From the NCBI GenBank assembly GCA_905181755.1, contig CAJIYY010000075.1, positions 1-29,095 of the forward strand: DNA of 29,095 nt, in the 5' to 3' direction. A program made the position numbers and the translations under genes. Below the pieces are notes generated by a model. It ran no database searches and was not told the origin of the DNA. It saw only the letters and a program-made list of their open reading frames with translations. Shown in pieces: positions 15,473 to 24,462 of this stretch; the stretch's first letter is position 1; each line of letters opens with the position of its first letter. The stretch comes from Candidatus Dadabacteria bacterium UBA1144 (lineage in GTDB: Bacteria; Desulfobacterota_D; UBA1144).

Positions 15473-16974
15473 TGATTCTACTTTTAATCCTAATAGTTCC
15501 CCTATTCGCTATAATACTAATTAATTTCTTTGTTAAAGAATTAAGATACATAAAGTACATTCCTCTTATTGCTTCATTTGGTTCATTAATTTTGATCATT
15601 TACTATTGTAAAGTAAATCATCTACTAGATACCTCAACTTACTTTGAGTTAATTAAGCTATATGAAATTTTTCCCAAGCTAGGAATTTCTATGTCTTTCT
15701 CTATTTCTAAAGTATCAATAGTACTTTTAGTATTATCGAATATCACTATAACAACAGCTCTCTTCTCTACCTTCAAAATTAAAAAAAGACTGAGCCAAAT
15801 AAATACTCTAATTATGATAATTTCAATCGGAATTTATGGTCTAATCATCGCTGACGACTTGTTTGTTTTCTTTTTATTCTACGAGATTGCGGTAGTTCCA
15901 ATGTTTTTGATAATTACAAATTGGGGATACGATTTAAAAAGAGAAGTATCAGGTCCGTTTGAAGGAGTCCTTAGAAGCTTATCGGTTGGTACTAAGTCTT
16001 ATGGTGCCTATAAGATAACATTGTACCTTCTAGTAGGATCTCTTCTAATATTTTTAGGATTAGGAGTACTTGGAATAAATGAGGGAACTTTCTCGATAAA
16101 TGAAATTATATCTAGAGGAAGCCTTAAAACTAATACAAATCTTGCCTTCTTTCTGTTAGCAATAGGTTTCGGCTCTCATTCAGCTTTATGGCCTCTTCAC
16201 ACATGGGCACCTGACGGTCATGGAACCGCTCCCACAGCAGGATCTATTATATTCGCTGGGATACTAATGAAAATAGGAATCATAGGATTTATTAAAATTA
16301 TAATAACAATTTTTAATCCCACTTTTATTGAATTTTCAAATATTTTAATAATATTAGCTTCTATAAATATAATTTATGGTGCTTTTACTGCTATGATGCA
16401 AGACGATCTAAAATACCTAGCAGCCTATGCTTCGTTGTCTCATATAGGATACATATTTCTTGCACTTGCCATGAATAATCAAATCGGTCTAAATTCTGCT
16501 CTACTTCAAACAGCTTCTCACGGAATAATAATTTGTTTATTATTCTTTTCAGTAGGATTAATCTTTAATGCCAAAGGTACCAGGTCGATAAAAGAGCTAA
16601 ATTCACTGCACGACAATGCTCCAATAATATCTAGCATCTTTATATTTTCTGCTTTTGCTAGCATCGGTTTTCCACTAACTAGTGGGTTTATTGCAGAGTT
16701 TTTAATAATAAATAGCATCGCTTTGTCTAACAATGCAATTTTAATAATAATCCCTTTAATAGGAATATTTATAACAACCTTGTATATGTTTAGAACTGTA
16801 AAGAAAATCTGTTTACAGTATGTTGAGACTAATAACTCGTACTCAACTATAAGTATTGATGAAAAACTAATCTGCTACATACTTATTGTATTAATACTAG
16901 GAATTGGTATTTTTCCTAACTTTTTCTTAAACTTTATAAATGGAGAATCAATCAAAATTTTAGTTGGTATATAA
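15472..16974 (+). CDS. nuoM: NADH-quinone oxidoreductase subunit M
   Basis: NuoM is the middle antiporter-like proton pump. Of its 500 residues, the conserved Glu is E138 in FYEIAVVPMF, and the pump Lys block is 'GSHSALWPLHTWAPDGHGTAPTAGS'. Between the 'ITNWGYD' end of one helix and 'YGAYKITLYLLVGS' of the next there are about 14 more residues than in E. coli NuoM (around 154-176, with PFEGVLRSLSVG); I believe such longer loops occur in other lineages. The start overlaps the nuoL stop as TAATG. Confidence 0.95.
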   Translation: MILLLILIVPLFAIILINFFVKELRYIKYIPLIASFGSLILIIYYCKVNHLLDTSTYFELIKLYEIFPKLGISMSFSISKVSIVLLVLSNITITTALFSTFKIKKRLSQINTLIMIISIGIYGLIIADDLFVFFLFYEIAVVPMFLIITNWGYDLKREVSGPFEGVLRSLSVGTKSYGAYKITLYLLVGSLLIFLGLGVLGINEGTFSINEIISRGSLKTNTNLAFFLLAIGFGSHSALWPLHTWAPDGHGTAPTAGSIIFAGILMKIGIIGFIKIIITIFNPTFIEFSNILIILASINIIYGAFTAMMQDDLKYLAAYASLSHIGYIFLALAMNNQIGLNSALLQTASHGIIICLLFFSVGLIFNAKGTRSIKELNSLHDNAPIISSIFIFSAFASIGFPLTSGFIAEFLIINSIALSNNAILIIIPLIGIFITTLYMFRTVKKICLQYVETNNSYSTISIDEKLICYILIVLILGIGIFPNFFLNFINGESIKILVGI

Positions 16975-16977
16975 ATC

Positions 16978-18372
16978 ATGGATCAAATAAAATTCTTACT
17001 ACCTGAAATAATCTTAGTGCTCTTATCTTTTGCACTACTATTTAATTCAATTATTGACAACAAAGATAAAAGAATAACGAACAAAATCCTGCTCATCATT
17101 GGAACTATATCTTCAATTATACTTCTCGCTAACAACAACTCTGAAGGCTACTTTCTAAACAATACTTTTGAAAACAATCTAGTAACTAACAAAATTAAAA
17201 TCCTTTTAATTTGCGGAACCTTACTTAGTTTGCTCTTGGTTTCAAATTCAAAAACAAAGGAATTCAAAGAGTTTTTTAATGAATATTGCTTCCTGCTGAT
17301 AATCTCTCTTGTAGGTGGAATGATAATTGTATCTTCAAGAGAATTCTTAACTCTAATAATTGCTTTTGAACTTTTAAGTATTCCTCTATATCTGATAACT
17401 GCGATGGGTCCAACCTCAAGCAAGTCTATTGAGGCAGCAACAAAATTATTCTTCTTTGGTACCCTCTCTACTGTTTTTCTAATTTTTTCTTCTGTTCTTT
17501 TCTATTCAATGTCAGGTAGTACCTATTTTAGTGAAATAATTTGGTCATCAAACGACCCTATAATAATCTTAAGCACTTCCTTCCTTCTTATTACAGTAAG
17601 TTTTAAGTGTGCATTCTACCCATTCCACTTTTGGGTTTCAGACACTTACGAATCTGCCCCAATGAACCTACTTCCATTTCTTAGCACGATACCTAAAGTA
17701 GCGATATTGGGATTCCTATTCTTTTTCTTTAAAGACCTATATCTAACTATCCCAAACAGCAACATTCTTAATGTAATTTCTATTTTAATTATAACTTCAA
17801 TAGGTTTTGGATCTATTCTAGGTGTCATGCAGAGCAAGCTACTTAGACTTTTAGCTTATTCTGGCATTCCACATGCAGGGATTATGTTAATTTGTGTGAT
17901 TACCCCTTTAGGAATATCTTCTGATTTCCTAATTCTATATTTTGCGTTTTATATTTTTTCAAATGTGGGTCTATTCATATGTTTAAATTCACTACCTAAA
18001 GTAAATGAAGAATTTACCATCAATGATCTCAAAGGATTATATAAAGATTCGCCATTTGTTGCTATATCTTCTGCATCTTTTCTTTTATCCCTTGCGGGTG
18101 CACCTTTATTTGCTGGCTTTTGGGGGAAATTTAACATTGCGCTAATATCTTTCAAATCCTTTGGGTTGCTGTTTCCGATTTTAATACTAGTTGGTGCAGG
18201 GATTTCATTCTACTACTACTTAAAAATTATTAAAGTTATTTTTCAGGATAAAATAGTAAATCAAACTATGATTTTTAGTTCCAACATTATAAATAAAGCT
18301 TTGATAGTAATTTGCTTGATAATAACAATTGTTTTAGGCATTAACCCTGCCCTATTATCAAAGTTTCTATAG
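16978..18372 (+). CDS. nuoN: NADH-quinone oxidoreductase subunit N
   Basis: NuoN is the third antiporter-like subunit and the last gene of the operon. The 464 residues include the helix with the pump Glu ('IIAFELLSIPLYLITAMG'), the Lys block 'SFKCAFYPFHFWVSDTYESAPMNLLPFLS', and 'KLLRLLAYSGIPHAGIML'. The N-terminal three helices, lost in some animals, are present. It ends 2 nt before the end of the convergent gltA gene; no terminator hairpin is seen between them. Confidence 0.94.
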   Translation: MDQIKFLLPEIILVLLSFALLFNSIIDNKDKRITNKILLIIGTISSIILLANNNSEGYFLNNTFENNLVTNKIKILLICGTLLSLLLVSNSKTKEFKEFFNEYCFLLIISLVGGMIIVSSREFLTLIIAFELLSIPLYLITAMGPTSSKSIEAATKLFFFGTLSTVFLIFSSVLFYSMSGSTYFSEIIWSSNDPIIILSTSFLLITVSFKCAFYPFHFWVSDTYESAPMNLLPFLSTIPKVAILGFLFFFFKDLYLTIPNSNILNVISILIITSIGFGSILGVMQSKLLRLLAYSGIPHAGIMLICVITPLGISSDFLILYFAFYIFSNVGLFICLNSLPKVNEEFTINDLKGLYKDSPFVAISSASFLLSLAGAPLFAGFWGKFNIALISFKSFGLLFPILILVGAGISFYYYLKIIKVIFQDKIVNQTMIFSSNIINKALIVICLIITIVLGINPALLSKFL

Positions 18373-18374
18373 AA

Positions 18375-19652
18375 TTATCTATTTTCCAAGCTAACATAGT
18401 CTCTTGCGTCATAACCTGTATAGACTTGCCTAGGTCTTGCAATTTTCTGCTCTTTATCAGACAACAGTTCTTTCCACTGAGCTAGCCATCCTGGTGTTCT
18501 ACCTATTGTAAACAAGACTGTGAACATATCTTTTGGTATCCCCATACTTTCATATATGAGACCAGAATAAAAATCAACGTTAGGGTACAAATTTCTTGCT
18601 ACAAAGTACTCTTCACTAAGAGCAATAGATTCTAACTCTAGTGCAATGTCCAACAATGGATTAGTTCCAGTTACGTTAAATACTTTATCAGCTGCAGCTT
18701 TTAAGTATTTTGCTCTAGGGTCGTATGCTTTATACACCCTATGTCCAAAGCCCATCAGCTTAACCTCTTTCTTCTTTACTTTATCAATGAAAGAAGGGAT
18801 GTTTTCTACAGATCCAATCTCTGTTAACATTTCCAAAACAGCCTCATTAGCACCACCATGAAGAGGGCCATACAAAGCAGCCGTAGCTGCAGAAACCGCG
18901 GAAAAAGGGTCTGGCTCAGAACTACCAACATTCCTCATAACACTTGCACTACAATTTTGCTCATGGTCTGCATGAAGAATCAACAAAGTATCCATCGCGC
19001 TTACTAAATCAGGGTGCATCTTCTTGACATCTCCATCAAACATCATATTCAAAAAATTCTCAGCATAATCAAGAGAATCATCAGGTGCTACAAATGGGAG
19101 ACCTTGAGTATGTCTATAAAAATTTCCTGCTAAAATAGGTACTTGTGCAATCAAACGACAAATATTCTTATAATTTTCATTATCGTCTGCAATATTTTTT
19201 GAATCAGGATAGAAAGTGGAGAGTGCAGCTTCTAAACTAGTAAGAGCTCCCATAGCATGAGAATTTGAAGGGAAAGCCTTGATTATATTATTAATTTCAC
19301 TTGGGACACTATTGTGCTCTTTAACATCAGCAATCCATTTAGCCAATTCATCACTACTAGGCAGTTCTCCATCAATAAGCAACTTAGAGACTTCCAATTG
19401 ACTACTATTCTCTGCTAATTGCTCAATAGGGAATCCTCTATATCTAAGAATACCTTGGTCACCATCAATAAAGGTAATACTACTCTTGCAAGATGCAGTA
19501 TTTTCGAAAGAAGGGTCATAGCTCATCATTCCGAAGTCTTCTTCGTTAACTTTAATCTGCCTGAGGTCTTTTGCTTTTATATTTCCTTCGTGTATTTCTA
19601 CCTTATATTCCTTATTCGTTCTACTATCAATTATTGTTAATACTTCAGACAA
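18375..19652 (-). CDS. gltA: Citrate synthase (type II)
   Basis: Citrate synthase joins acetyl-CoA and oxaloacetate at the entry of the TCA cycle. The 425-residue protein has the long N-terminal domain of the Gram-negative, NADH-sensitive hexameric type. Active-site residues fall in order: H227 (LHADHEQNCS), H265 (GPLHGGANE), H304 (GFGHRVYKAYDPRA) and D360 (NVDFYSG). The start is TTG at 19650-19652: AGGAGG (19659-19664) sits 6 nt upstream, while an ATG 5 nt nearer is out of frame. The gene has its own leader of about 75 nt with a hairpin. Confidence 0.95.
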   Translation of the reverse strand: MSEVLTIIDSRTNKEYKVEIHEGNIKAKDLRQIKVNEEDFGMMSYDPSFENTASCKSSITFIDGDQGILRYRGFPIEQLAENSSQLEVSKLLIDGELPSSDELAKWIADVKEHNSVPSEINNIIKAFPSNSHAMGALTSLEAALSTFYPDSKNIADDNENYKNICRLIAQVPILAGNFYRHTQGLPFVAPDDSLDYAENFLNMMFDGDVKKMHPDLVSAMDTLLILHADHEQNCSASVMRNVGSSEPDPFSAVSAATAALYGPLHGGANEAVLEMLTEIGSVENIPSFIDKVKKKEVKLMGFGHRVYKAYDPRAKYLKAAADKVFNVTGTNPLLDIALELESIALSEEYFVARNLYPNVDFYSGLIYESMGIPKDMFTVLFTIGRTPGWLAQWKELLSDKEQKIARPRQVYTGYDARDYVSLENR

Positions 19653-19658
19653 AACATG

Positions 19659-19738
19659 CCTCCTAGATGTTCACCAAGAATAGATTTAAAACAGATTAAA
19701 TGGTGAATATTGATATTAAATATTGAATCTTTATTATA
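19659..19738 (-). promoter_or_regulatory. gltA promoter and structured leader
   Basis: On the minus strand a TATAAT (19733-19738) fits a -10 box about 80 nt before the gltA start; no good -35 is visible. The leader can fold. TTCACC (19702-19707) pairs with GGTGAA (19670-19675), and directly inside it ATTTAA (19696-19701) pairs with TTAAAT (19684-19689) around a 6-nt loop. This gives a 12-bp stem with one 8-nt bulge (19676-19683). The base of the stem ends 5 nt before the strong AGGAGG ribosome binding site (19659-19664). Control of translation or mRNA stability is an inference. Confidence 0.4.
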
Positions 19739-19776
19739 CACAAAATACAGTACGAAAAAAAGACAAAGATAGGTAG

Positions 19777-19795
19777 AAGACTAAATGCTAGTCCT
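19777..19795 (-). terminator. Possible weak terminator after the RNB ribonuclease gene
   Basis: On the minus strand a 7-bp stem (AGGACTA / TAGTCTT, one G-U pair) with a 5-nt loop overlaps the stop codon of the ribonuclease gene. A run of seven T lies about 15 nt downstream (19755-19761), further away than usual for an intrinsic terminator. The hairpin is clear; a terminator role is uncertain. Confidence 0.3.
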
Positions 19796-21701
19796 TTAAA
19801 TTAATTATCTCCAATTTAGCAAAATCTATATAGTCAAAGGACAGATTTACAAAATCGTCCTTTTGGTATAAATTAGTGCAGTTTTCCTTACTAATACTTT
19901 CAAAAAAATTAAGTTCGTTAAAAAAAACTATATATTTATCTCTTAGTGTCGAATATATATATCCTGATAGATTCTTATCTTTAGACTGATTTAAATATTT
20001 AAGAATCCATAACTTATATACCTTCTTTGATTTTTCCCTTGATGAAGCCAACTGAGGAGTTGTGGTAGCAAGAATCCTATCAATGTAATTGCTATCAAAA
20101 AGAACCTTCCTCTCTTTGAGAAAATATGAAACCTGCCACATATTAACTGCGTCAAGAAATCTCCTAATTGGGGAGGTTATCTGGAGATAAGATTCTAATC
20201 CTAAACCATAGTGTGGGTCACATGCTGAAGAGACATCAACAGGTGAGACCTTTCTATGAAAAGAAAAAGGTGGTTCAGCATCAATCATACTTGTTTCAAG
20301 ATCATATGATTTTCTTTGAGATCTAAATATTCCTGGTAGAGAATTTTGATTAAAATATTTTGACACATAAAAGTTAGTCAGAATCATTAATTCAGAAATA
20401 ATTCTACGAGAGTCAAGTAGCTCCATCCAGTTTACGGACAACTTATCGTCTTTGTTGACTCTAATAGCTACTTCCTGATTAAAGAACTTAAAGTCAGCTC
20501 CTTTAAGCCTTTCCTCAGATAAATGCTTAGTGAAATCATTTAAAAACTGGTAATCTGGATTTTTTGAAATTAATGTCTCAAATTGATCATAGGTATAATT
20601 GTCAGAAATCTTTATATAATTTCTCTCAACTTTATAATTAATAACAGAGGAATTATCAACATAAAGCTTTACAGTTAAAACACTTCTTACACTACCTGAG
20701 CTTAAGGAAATCTTATCGACCAATTTTTTGCTGAATAAATTAAAATTTCCATTAGGGGCATAGATAGTATTTACCAACTTCCTTGCATTATCAGAGTATG
20801 TTGAGTCAATAGAGAAAAGATTGCTGAAATTAGAGATATGTACTGAGACAACATAGATGCCTCCTTCCTTATCAATACTTAAAGCATCATCAAAATCATA
20901 TGTTGTTTCATCATCAATAGTAAAAGCATTAAGAACTTTTGCTGAATCTGGAATATCTTCAGACTCTAGTTTGTCTACATCGGCATCAACATATGAATAT
21001 TCTTGGCTTAATTTGAGCGCTGCGTATAAAGGCTCAAAGTTGATACCAAAAACGCCTATAGACTTAAAGTGAGATAGGATTTCTTCATCTTCCTTCAAAT
21101 TTAAAGTCACTCTTATTGATTCTAGAAAAGATTTTGAATATTTCTCGCTTCCAGCGAAATATGCAATAAGCTCAGAAATTTGTTTATTATATTTAGACCA
21201 ATCGATTCTAGCATCTATGGATATATCCCTCAAGAAAAACTCAGATAAGGCTTTCTCTTCTTCCTTTAAAGCTAGGCTCTTAATTATTTTCTCCGCTATG
21301 GTCTTTGAATTTAGATAAACTTTATCCTTATCTAATATTCTGTAATAGATGAAATCTTCATTGAAAGAGAGCAAGAAAACATTTAACTCCTCTATGCTTT
21401 CTATATTATAGTGCCGAATAGCACTATCAATAAAACTCTTAATTGACAATACATTGACGTCATCAATCAGGTTCGACCATAAATCTTCCAAATCGTAACC
21501 CTCAATATGAGACAAGAGAGATTCAGATTTTAGAATGAGATTACTATAGACTATCTCTTTTGATGAAGCCTCGAATGTTGAATTTGTATTATATTTCTCA
21601 ACTAGATGTTTTCTTTTCTTTTTATCATAAGAAAACTGATTGATTATATAAACTTTTGAATTCTGCTCTATTAAGGAGAATAAATTTGATACATTTCCCA
21701 T
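19788..21701 (-). CDS. RNB-domain exoribonuclease (RNase II/R family)
   Basis: This 3'-5' hydrolytic exoribonuclease of 637 residues degrades or trims RNA in the cytosol. The RNB domain begins near 253, with the metal-binding motif TIDDETTYDFDDALSI (D263, D269, D271, D272) and the later block ITSPIRRFLDAVN (around 525-537). The N-terminal 240 residues lack the obvious cold-shock domains of RNase R; they are acidic and helix-rich, more like the shorter RNase II-type proteins of cyanobacteria and plastids. The C-terminus after about 570 is too short for a standard S1 domain plus tail. The ATG overlaps the pyrG stop as TAATG, an unusual pairing of RNA decay with CTP synthesis. Confidence 0.85.
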   Translation of the reverse strand: MGNVSNLFSLIEQNSKVYIINQFSYDKKKRKHLVEKYNTNSTFEASSKEIVYSNLILKSESLLSHIEGYDLEDLWSNLIDDVNVLSIKSFIDSAIRHYNIESIEELNVFLLSFNEDFIYYRILDKDKVYLNSKTIAEKIIKSLALKEEEKALSEFFLRDISIDARIDWSKYNKQISELIAYFAGSEKYSKSFLESIRVTLNLKEDEEILSHFKSIGVFGINFEPLYAALKLSQEYSYVDADVDKLESEDIPDSAKVLNAFTIDDETTYDFDDALSIDKEGGIYVVSVHISNFSNLFSIDSTYSDNARKLVNTIYAPNGNFNLFSKKLVDKISLSSGSVRSVLTVKLYVDNSSVINYKVERNYIKISDNYTYDQFETLISKNPDYQFLNDFTKHLSEERLKGADFKFFNQEVAIRVNKDDKLSVNWMELLDSRRIISELMILTNFYVSKYFNQNSLPGIFRSQRKSYDLETSMIDAEPPFSFHRKVSPVDVSSACDPHYGLGLESYLQITSPIRRFLDAVNMWQVSYFLKERKVLFDSNYIDRILATTTPQLASSREKSKKVYKLWILKYLNQSKDKNLSGYIYSTLRDKYIVFFNELNFFESISKENCTNLYQKDDFVNLSFDYIDFAKLEIINLKD

Positions 21702-23305
21702 TAAGATTTATTAGATGAAGCCTTAATGAATTGTAAGAATAAAGGATGTGGCTGAAAAGGCTTTGATTTAAATTCAGGGTGAAATTGACAAGCAACAAAC
21801 CAGGGATGATTACTGATTTCAACAGCTTCTGCAAGACGTCCGTCAGGCGAAAGGCCGCTCAGAACTAAGCCATTCTTAATCAAAATTGAATGATACTTAG
21901 GATTTACTTCATAACGGTGCCTATGCCTCTCCATGATCTTATTTTTCTTATAGGCATCTGAGACTTTCGTTGACTTCTTGATTTCGCAAGGATAGTCGCC
22001 CAGCCTCATGTTCCCGCCCTTGGTATCTAAATCTTTTTGATTTTCCATTATATCTATTACATAATCTTTTATCTTTCTTCCTGATTCTCTGGAATTAGCG
22101 TTTTTCAAGTTACATACATTCCTTGCAAATTCTACAACTGCCATCTGAAGCCCCAAGCATATTCCAAAGAACGGAACATTCTTTTCTCTAGCATATCTAA
22201 TTGCAGCAATCTTTCCTTCGAATCCCCTATTCCCAAAGCCGCCAGGAACCAATATTCCATCGCACCCTGAAAGCAACTCTTTAGCCGATTGCTTCTCTAA
22301 GTCCTCAGAGTCTATATAGTTAATCTTTAATTTTAAATTATTGTGGAAACAAGCATGATAAAGAGCCTCATGCAAACTCTTATATGCATCTTTTAGGTCT
22401 ATATATTTACCAACAACCCCTATAGTGACCTCGTTCTTTAGCTTCTTAATTTTAGAGACTATATTCTCCCATTTAGAAAAATCAGGTTCTTTTGTCCATA
22501 TTTTTAGATTTTCAAGAATAATATCGTCTAATCCTTCTTTATGAAAAATTAATGGAATCTCATATATTATATCTACATCTTTACCGGTAATAACTGACTC
22601 AACATTTAGGTTACAGAAAAGAGCAATTTTTTTCTTTATATCATTAGATAAGAACCGGTCAGTTCTACACAATAAAATATCAGGCTGAATACCTATTGAA
22701 AGAAGATCTTTAACACTATGCTGTGTAGGTTTTGTTTTAAGTTCACCAGCAGCTGAAAGATATGGGACATATGTCAAGTGTATAAAGATTGCATTCTCTC
22801 TTCCTACTTGAGACCTTATTTGCCTAATAGACTCCAGAAAAGGAAGGCTTTCAATGTCTCCGACTGTTCCGCCTATTTCAACTATGGAGACATCTTGCTT
22901 GTTTTGTAAAGAATAAATTCTTTTAATTATTTCATCAGTAATATGAGGAATAACCTGGACAGTTTGACCCAAATAGTCTCCCCTTCTTTCTTTTGAGATT
23001 ACTTCGTTATAGACTCTACCGCTTGTCACATTGTTTTCTTGAGAGAGCTCTACATTAGTAAATCTTTCATAGTGGCCTAAATCTAAATCTGTTTCAGCAC
23101 CATCATTAGTAACATAAACTTCACCATGCTGGTAAGGATTCATTGTTCCAGGGTCAATATTAAGGTATGGATCCAGCTTTTGGATTGAAACCCTCAAGCC
23201 CCTTGCTTCGAGTAAGGCTCCAATACAAGCACTTGCTAAACCTTTACCTAAAGATGACATAACGCCACCCGTTACAAAGATATACTTAGTTACTTTTTTA
23301 CGCAT
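21701..23305 (-). CDS. pyrG: CTP synthase
   Basis: CTP synthase makes CTP from UTP, ATP and glutamine. It has 534 residues, full length. The N-terminal synthetase domain has VTGGVMSSLGKG (ATP loop) and 'DPYLNIDPGTMNPYQHGEVYV'. The C-terminal glutaminase domain (from about 290) carries the triad C383 (GICLGLQ), H509 and E511 (CQFHPEF). The ATG at 23305 has no strong Shine-Dalgarno; 41 nt separate it from rdgB, including TATTAT about 10 nt upstream that could be a separate -10. CTP made here could feed the cytidylyltransferase two genes upstream. Confidence 0.96.
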   Translation of the reverse strand: MRKKVTKYIFVTGGVMSSLGKGLASACIGALLEARGLRVSIQKLDPYLNIDPGTMNPYQHGEVYVTNDGAETDLDLGHYERFTNVELSQENNVTSGRVYNEVISKERRGDYLGQTVQVIPHITDEIIKRIYSLQNKQDVSIVEIGGTVGDIESLPFLESIRQIRSQVGRENAIFIHLTYVPYLSAAGELKTKPTQHSVKDLLSIGIQPDILLCRTDRFLSNDIKKKIALFCNLNVESVITGKDVDIIYEIPLIFHKEGLDDIILENLKIWTKEPDFSKWENIVSKIKKLKNEVTIGVVGKYIDLKDAYKSLHEALYHACFHNNLKLKINYIDSEDLEKQSAKELLSGCDGILVPGGFGNRGFEGKIAAIRYAREKNVPFFGICLGLQMAVVEFARNVCNLKNANSRESGRKIKDYVIDIMENQKDLDTKGGNMRLGDYPCEIKKSTKVSDAYKKNKIMERHRHRYEVNPKYHSILIKNGLVLSGLSPDGRLAEAVEISNHPWFVACQFHPEFKSKPFQPHPLFLQFIKASSNKS

Positions 23306-23346
23306 AGAATAATCTTATAATATTGAAAGTTTTAAGTATATACAAA

Positions 23347-23952
23347 TTAAATATTAATTCTTTTTAACAAATTTTTAACAGCTTGAGACCTATGACTTAT
23401 AGTGTTCTTTTCTTCTGCGCTTAGCTCGGCAAAAGTTTTCCCCAATTCCTTAAGATAGAATATTGGATCATATCCAAATCCACCAGTACCCCTTCTCGAA
23501 CTTAATATTTGTCCCTGGCAGTCTCCAGTAGAAGTAATAACAGTATTAGAAGTACTGGGATTAAAGTAAGCGATAGTGCATACAAATCTTGCATGATTTT
23601 CCTTTAAAGGCAATTTAGACTGCATTTGGAATGCATCCAATTCATTGAGCAGTTTCTCAATATTACTATCATCTGTCGCGTTATCTCCGGAATAACGAGC
23701 TGAATACATACCAGGTCTACCTTCTAAGAAGTTAACCTCTAAGCCTGAATCGTCAGTGATAATAGGAAGTTCGCATCTACTCTTAAGATAATTTAGCTTT
23801 ATTAATGCATTCTCTTCATATGTTGCACCGTTCTCATCTACATCTAATTCTAAGCTTAGAGATGATAATGGGACAGGGTCGAAATTAGACCCTAGGAGAG
23901 CACTGTATTCTTTAACTTTTCCTAAGTTATTTGATCCTATTAGAATTTTCAT
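23347..23952 (-). CDS. rdgB: XTP/dITP pyrophosphatase (HAM1/RdgB family)
   Basis: This house-cleaning enzyme hydrolyses dITP, XTP and ITP to monophosphates, keeping deaminated purines out of nucleic acids. The 201-residue protein shows the family motifs: 'IGSNNLGKVKEY' at the N-terminus (substrate loop), TDDSGLEV, GRPGMYSARYSG, GGFGYDPIF, and SHRSQAV near the C-terminus. Length and motif order are normal. It starts within the end of the cytidylyltransferase gene (4-nt ATGA overlap), so the two are translated together. Confidence 0.94.
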   Translation of the reverse strand: MKILIGSNNLGKVKEYSALLGSNFDPVPLSSLSLELDVDENGATYEENALIKLNYLKSRCELPIITDDSGLEVNFLEGRPGMYSARYSGDNATDDSNIEKLLNELDAFQMQSKLPLKENHARFVCTIAYFNPSTSNTVITSTGDCQGQILSSRRGTGGFGYDPIFYLKELGKTFAELSAEEKNTISHRSQAVKNLLKRINI

Positions 23953-24413
23953 TTAAACCTTTTATTGGAGATGTTGTCGTCCAAATCCAGGACTATGAAT
24001 TTTCCATTTTGATTGATTACATTTTTCTTTATTTGAGTGGACGAAGTTTGGGGATTATATTGAATTTGTACAACTCTTTTTCCTTCTGAATGAAAGTATT
24101 CTTCCACATCCTGATTATGAGGCTTTCTACCCCAGTCTTCGCCAATAACAAAAATATCTGCTTTAACTTGTTCACAAATAGTTAAGTAATCTAATTCATA
24201 ATACGGGATTACGATATCCACACAACGAAGTGCTTGTAGCATCTTAATACGTTGCTCGAGGGGAATAATAGGTGCATTAGGTTTATATAGTTTGACAACC
24301 TCATCAGAGGCAATGCCAACAGCAACAGTATCACCTAACGAGGCACAATGTTCCAATAAGGCAAGATGCCCCACATGTAATAAATCAAATGTTCCTACTG
24401 TATATATTACCAT
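23949..24413 (-). CDS. Cytidylyltransferase of the TagD/RfaE2-like family
   Basis: This nucleotidyltransferase of 154 residues uses CTP (or ATP) to activate a phosphorylated alcohol or sugar. The N-terminal motif is GTFDLLHVGH (H13, H16), the nucleotide-binding HxGH. 'DIFVIGEDWGRKP' and the 'PQTSSTQIKK' loop (counterpart of RTEGISTT in glycerol-3-phosphate cytidylyltransferase) follow. The last ~15 residues are polar and unlike the family. The CDP-alcohol phosphatidyltransferase gene lies 49 nt upstream in the same direction, which suggests that it supplies a CDP-linked headgroup or alcohol. The actual substrate (glycerol-3-phosphate, ethanolamine phosphate or other) cannot be told. Confidence 0.8.
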   Translation of the reverse strand: MVIYTVGTFDLLHVGHLALLEHCASLGDTVAVGIASDEVVKLYKPNAPIIPLEQRIKMLQALRCVDIVIPYYELDYLTICEQVKADIFVIGEDWGRKPHNQDVEEYFHSEGKRVVQIQYNPQTSSTQIKKNVINQNGKFIVLDLDDNISNKRFK

Positions 24414-24462
24414 TAAGTTTTTTTTCTTATTTTGATTGCTAATTTTAAATTAGTGTTTGTTT

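Noticed and set aside
18373..18374. Terminator between nuoN and gltA
   Set aside because: Only 2 nt separate the convergent stop codons, and I saw no G+C-rich hairpin with a T run at either gene end.
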